Of a stretch of 64,000 nt of DNA, positions 63,477 to 64,000 are shown one piece after another. How positions within the stretch are numbered: the stretch's first letter is position 1; every line of letters starts with the position of its first letter. Made by a program: the position numbers and the translations under genes. The notes under the pieces are model-generated. The model was not told the DNA's origin. It did no database searches and saw only the letters and a program-made list of their open reading frames with translations. The DNA comes from B30-G6 sp963701385. GTDB taxonomy: Bacteria; Desulfobacterota; Desulfobacteria; Desulfobacterales; B30-G6. The stretch lies in assembly GCA_963701385.1 (NCBI GenBank), contig CAVOZW010000016.1, positions 1-64,000 on the forward strand, written 5' to 3'.

Positions 63477-63530
63477 AAAAAAAAACCTCCACCAAAACGG
63501 AAGAAGCGATTCAATGGGTTTCAGTGGAGG
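63477..63530 (-). promoter_or_regulatory. terminator-like hairpin in the pyrE leader, possible attenuator
   Basis: On the minus strand GTTTTGGTGGAGG (63498-63486) pairs with CCTCCACTGAAAC (63530-63518) at 11 of 13 positions and is followed by nine T (63485-63477). No minus-strand gene lies upstream (tolC starts at 63641 in the other direction), so the hairpin lies in a leader. A second hairpin, GGAG with CTCC, lies further upstream. The antiterminator was not identified. Confidence 0.5.
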
Positions 63531-63640
63531 CCTTGGGAAAGGAAAACTGGAGACAGCACTCCTTCACCTTGGAAATCCTTTAGCAATTATTTGAGATCGG
63601 GTCAAATTAAAATCGTACCAATAAGCGTTAGGATCTATCA

Positions 63641-64000
63641 ATGATTTCAGAAAAAAAGTGCCTCAATGCCTGTTTGTATTGTCTATTGATCGCATTCCTC
63701 TTCGCCCAAGGGTCGTTAGCGGCAGAGGAAGTTAAATCGTTCCCGTTGTCTCTGCAGCAGATAGTCCAAATTGCCCTGCAAGCAAATCTCGAGATCAAAG
63801 CCTCCGACAAGGACACCGAGGCTGCAGAATATGCTAAAAAGGGCAGCCGAACGAATTTTTATCCAAACCTCAACACAACATATCAGTACAAGCGTAACGA
63901 AAAAGAAATCAGCAGTCCTTTTTTGGGTGTCATTTCCCCTGAAGAAGAATACACGCTGGTCGCTTCCATTACGCAACCGTTGTTCAGGGGCTTTTCCATC
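63641..64000 (+). CDS. TolC-like outer-membrane efflux protein, N-terminal part (cut by window)
   Basis: The frame from the ATG at 63641 is open to the last base of the window (120 codons). A signal peptide (1-28) is followed by FPLSLQQIVQIALQANLEIKA, the hallmark of the OEP/TolC family, and later SITQPLFRGFS. It would form an outer-membrane channel for an RND or type I exporter encoded beyond 64000, or for the pump at 45.6-50.1 kb. The ribosome site is weak (TAGGAT). Confidence 0.85.
   Translation, partial: MISEKKCLNACLYCLLIAFLFAQGSLAAEEVKSFPLSLQQIVQIALQANLEIKASDKDTEAAEYAKKGSRTNFYPNLNTTYQYKRNEKEISSPFLGVISPEEEYTLVASITQPLFRGFSI

Noticed and set aside
1..64000. CRISPR arrays, tRNA and rRNA genes
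   Set aside because: I looked in the intergenic stretches and found no regularly spaced repeats, cloverleaf or rRNA-like sequence.

Overview
The window reads as a chromosomal segment of a sulfate- or sulfite-reducing Desulfobacterota bacterium, most likely from the Desulfobacteraceae/Desulfosarcinaceae group. The main evidence is a complete dsrMKJOP operon (membrane complex feeding electrons to dissimilatory sulfite reduction). It is supported by pyrrolysine-free MttB-type corrinoid methyltransferases, a glycyl radical enzyme with its activase, LL-diaminopimelate aminotransferase, and many GGDEF/HD-GYP/PilZ proteins. No rRNA, tRNA or CRISPR array was seen.

Layout. (1) 1-1.6 kb: AT-rich accessory edge with the 3' end of an RHS-type polymorphic toxin, a dead IS200/IS605-like element, a small membrane protein and a 24-codon relic of a REP-associated tyrosine transposase. 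(2) 1.6-14 kb: two MttB-family methyltransferases, a corrinoid protein, the threonine-to-glycine pair Kbl/Tdh, an Asp/Glu-racemase-like protein, a serine hydrolase, a metallo-beta-lactamase-fold hydrolase and a zinc alcohol dehydrogenase. A HisH-HisF fusion of the type known from fungi and plants ends this block. (3) 14-21 kb: a frameshifted response-regulator diguanylate cyclase, a universal stress protein, Lrp/AsnC + DapL, and an operon coupling a SerK/SbnI-like putative serine kinase to an ACT-ACT-SerB-like protein with an altered HAD active site, followed by a PAS-GGDEF protein. (4) 21-25.4 kb: paired acyl-CoA dehydrogenases, an enoyl-CoA hydratase and a ZIP metal transporter. (5) 25.4-28.8 kb: glycyl radical enzyme (hydroxyproline-dehydratase-like) and activase. 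(6) 29-37.6 kb: dsrMKJOP preceded by an RsbRD-like gene, a NifU-like gene, a DUF1302 outer-membrane protein and a LolA-like protein. (7) 38-42 kb: an unusual PilZ protein and a doubly frameshifted V4R/GAF/HD-GYP protein. (8) 42-53.7 kb: B12-radical SAM protein + methyltransferase, dodecin, RidA, an RND efflux pair, an alpha/alpha-toroid protein, a hexapeptide acyltransferase and an MFS transporter. (9) 53.8-64 kb: housekeeping genes hsp20, lon, rlpA, gmhB, DUF1178, an SH3 protein, nadB, dnaJ, queD and pyrE, and the start of a TolC-like gene cut by the window edge.

Striking non-coding structure: a 152-bp element occurs twice (52313-52464 and 62642-62793, about 85 percent identical by hand count, equal length, imperfect inverted ends, internal hairpin), each time between convergent genes. 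One copy supplies the queD stop codon and the other sits inside a second palindromic repeat family. A strong hairpin with nine U lies in the pyrE leader. Two c-di-GMP turnover genes (14.3-15.2 kb and 40.2-42.1 kb) carry frame disruptions.

The genes suggest a flexible anaerobe that demethylates quaternary or tertiary amines through corrinoid proteins, oxidises acyl-CoAs, dehydrates a small polyol or hydroxy-amino acid by radical chemistry, and passes electrons to sulfite reduction through DsrMKJOP.
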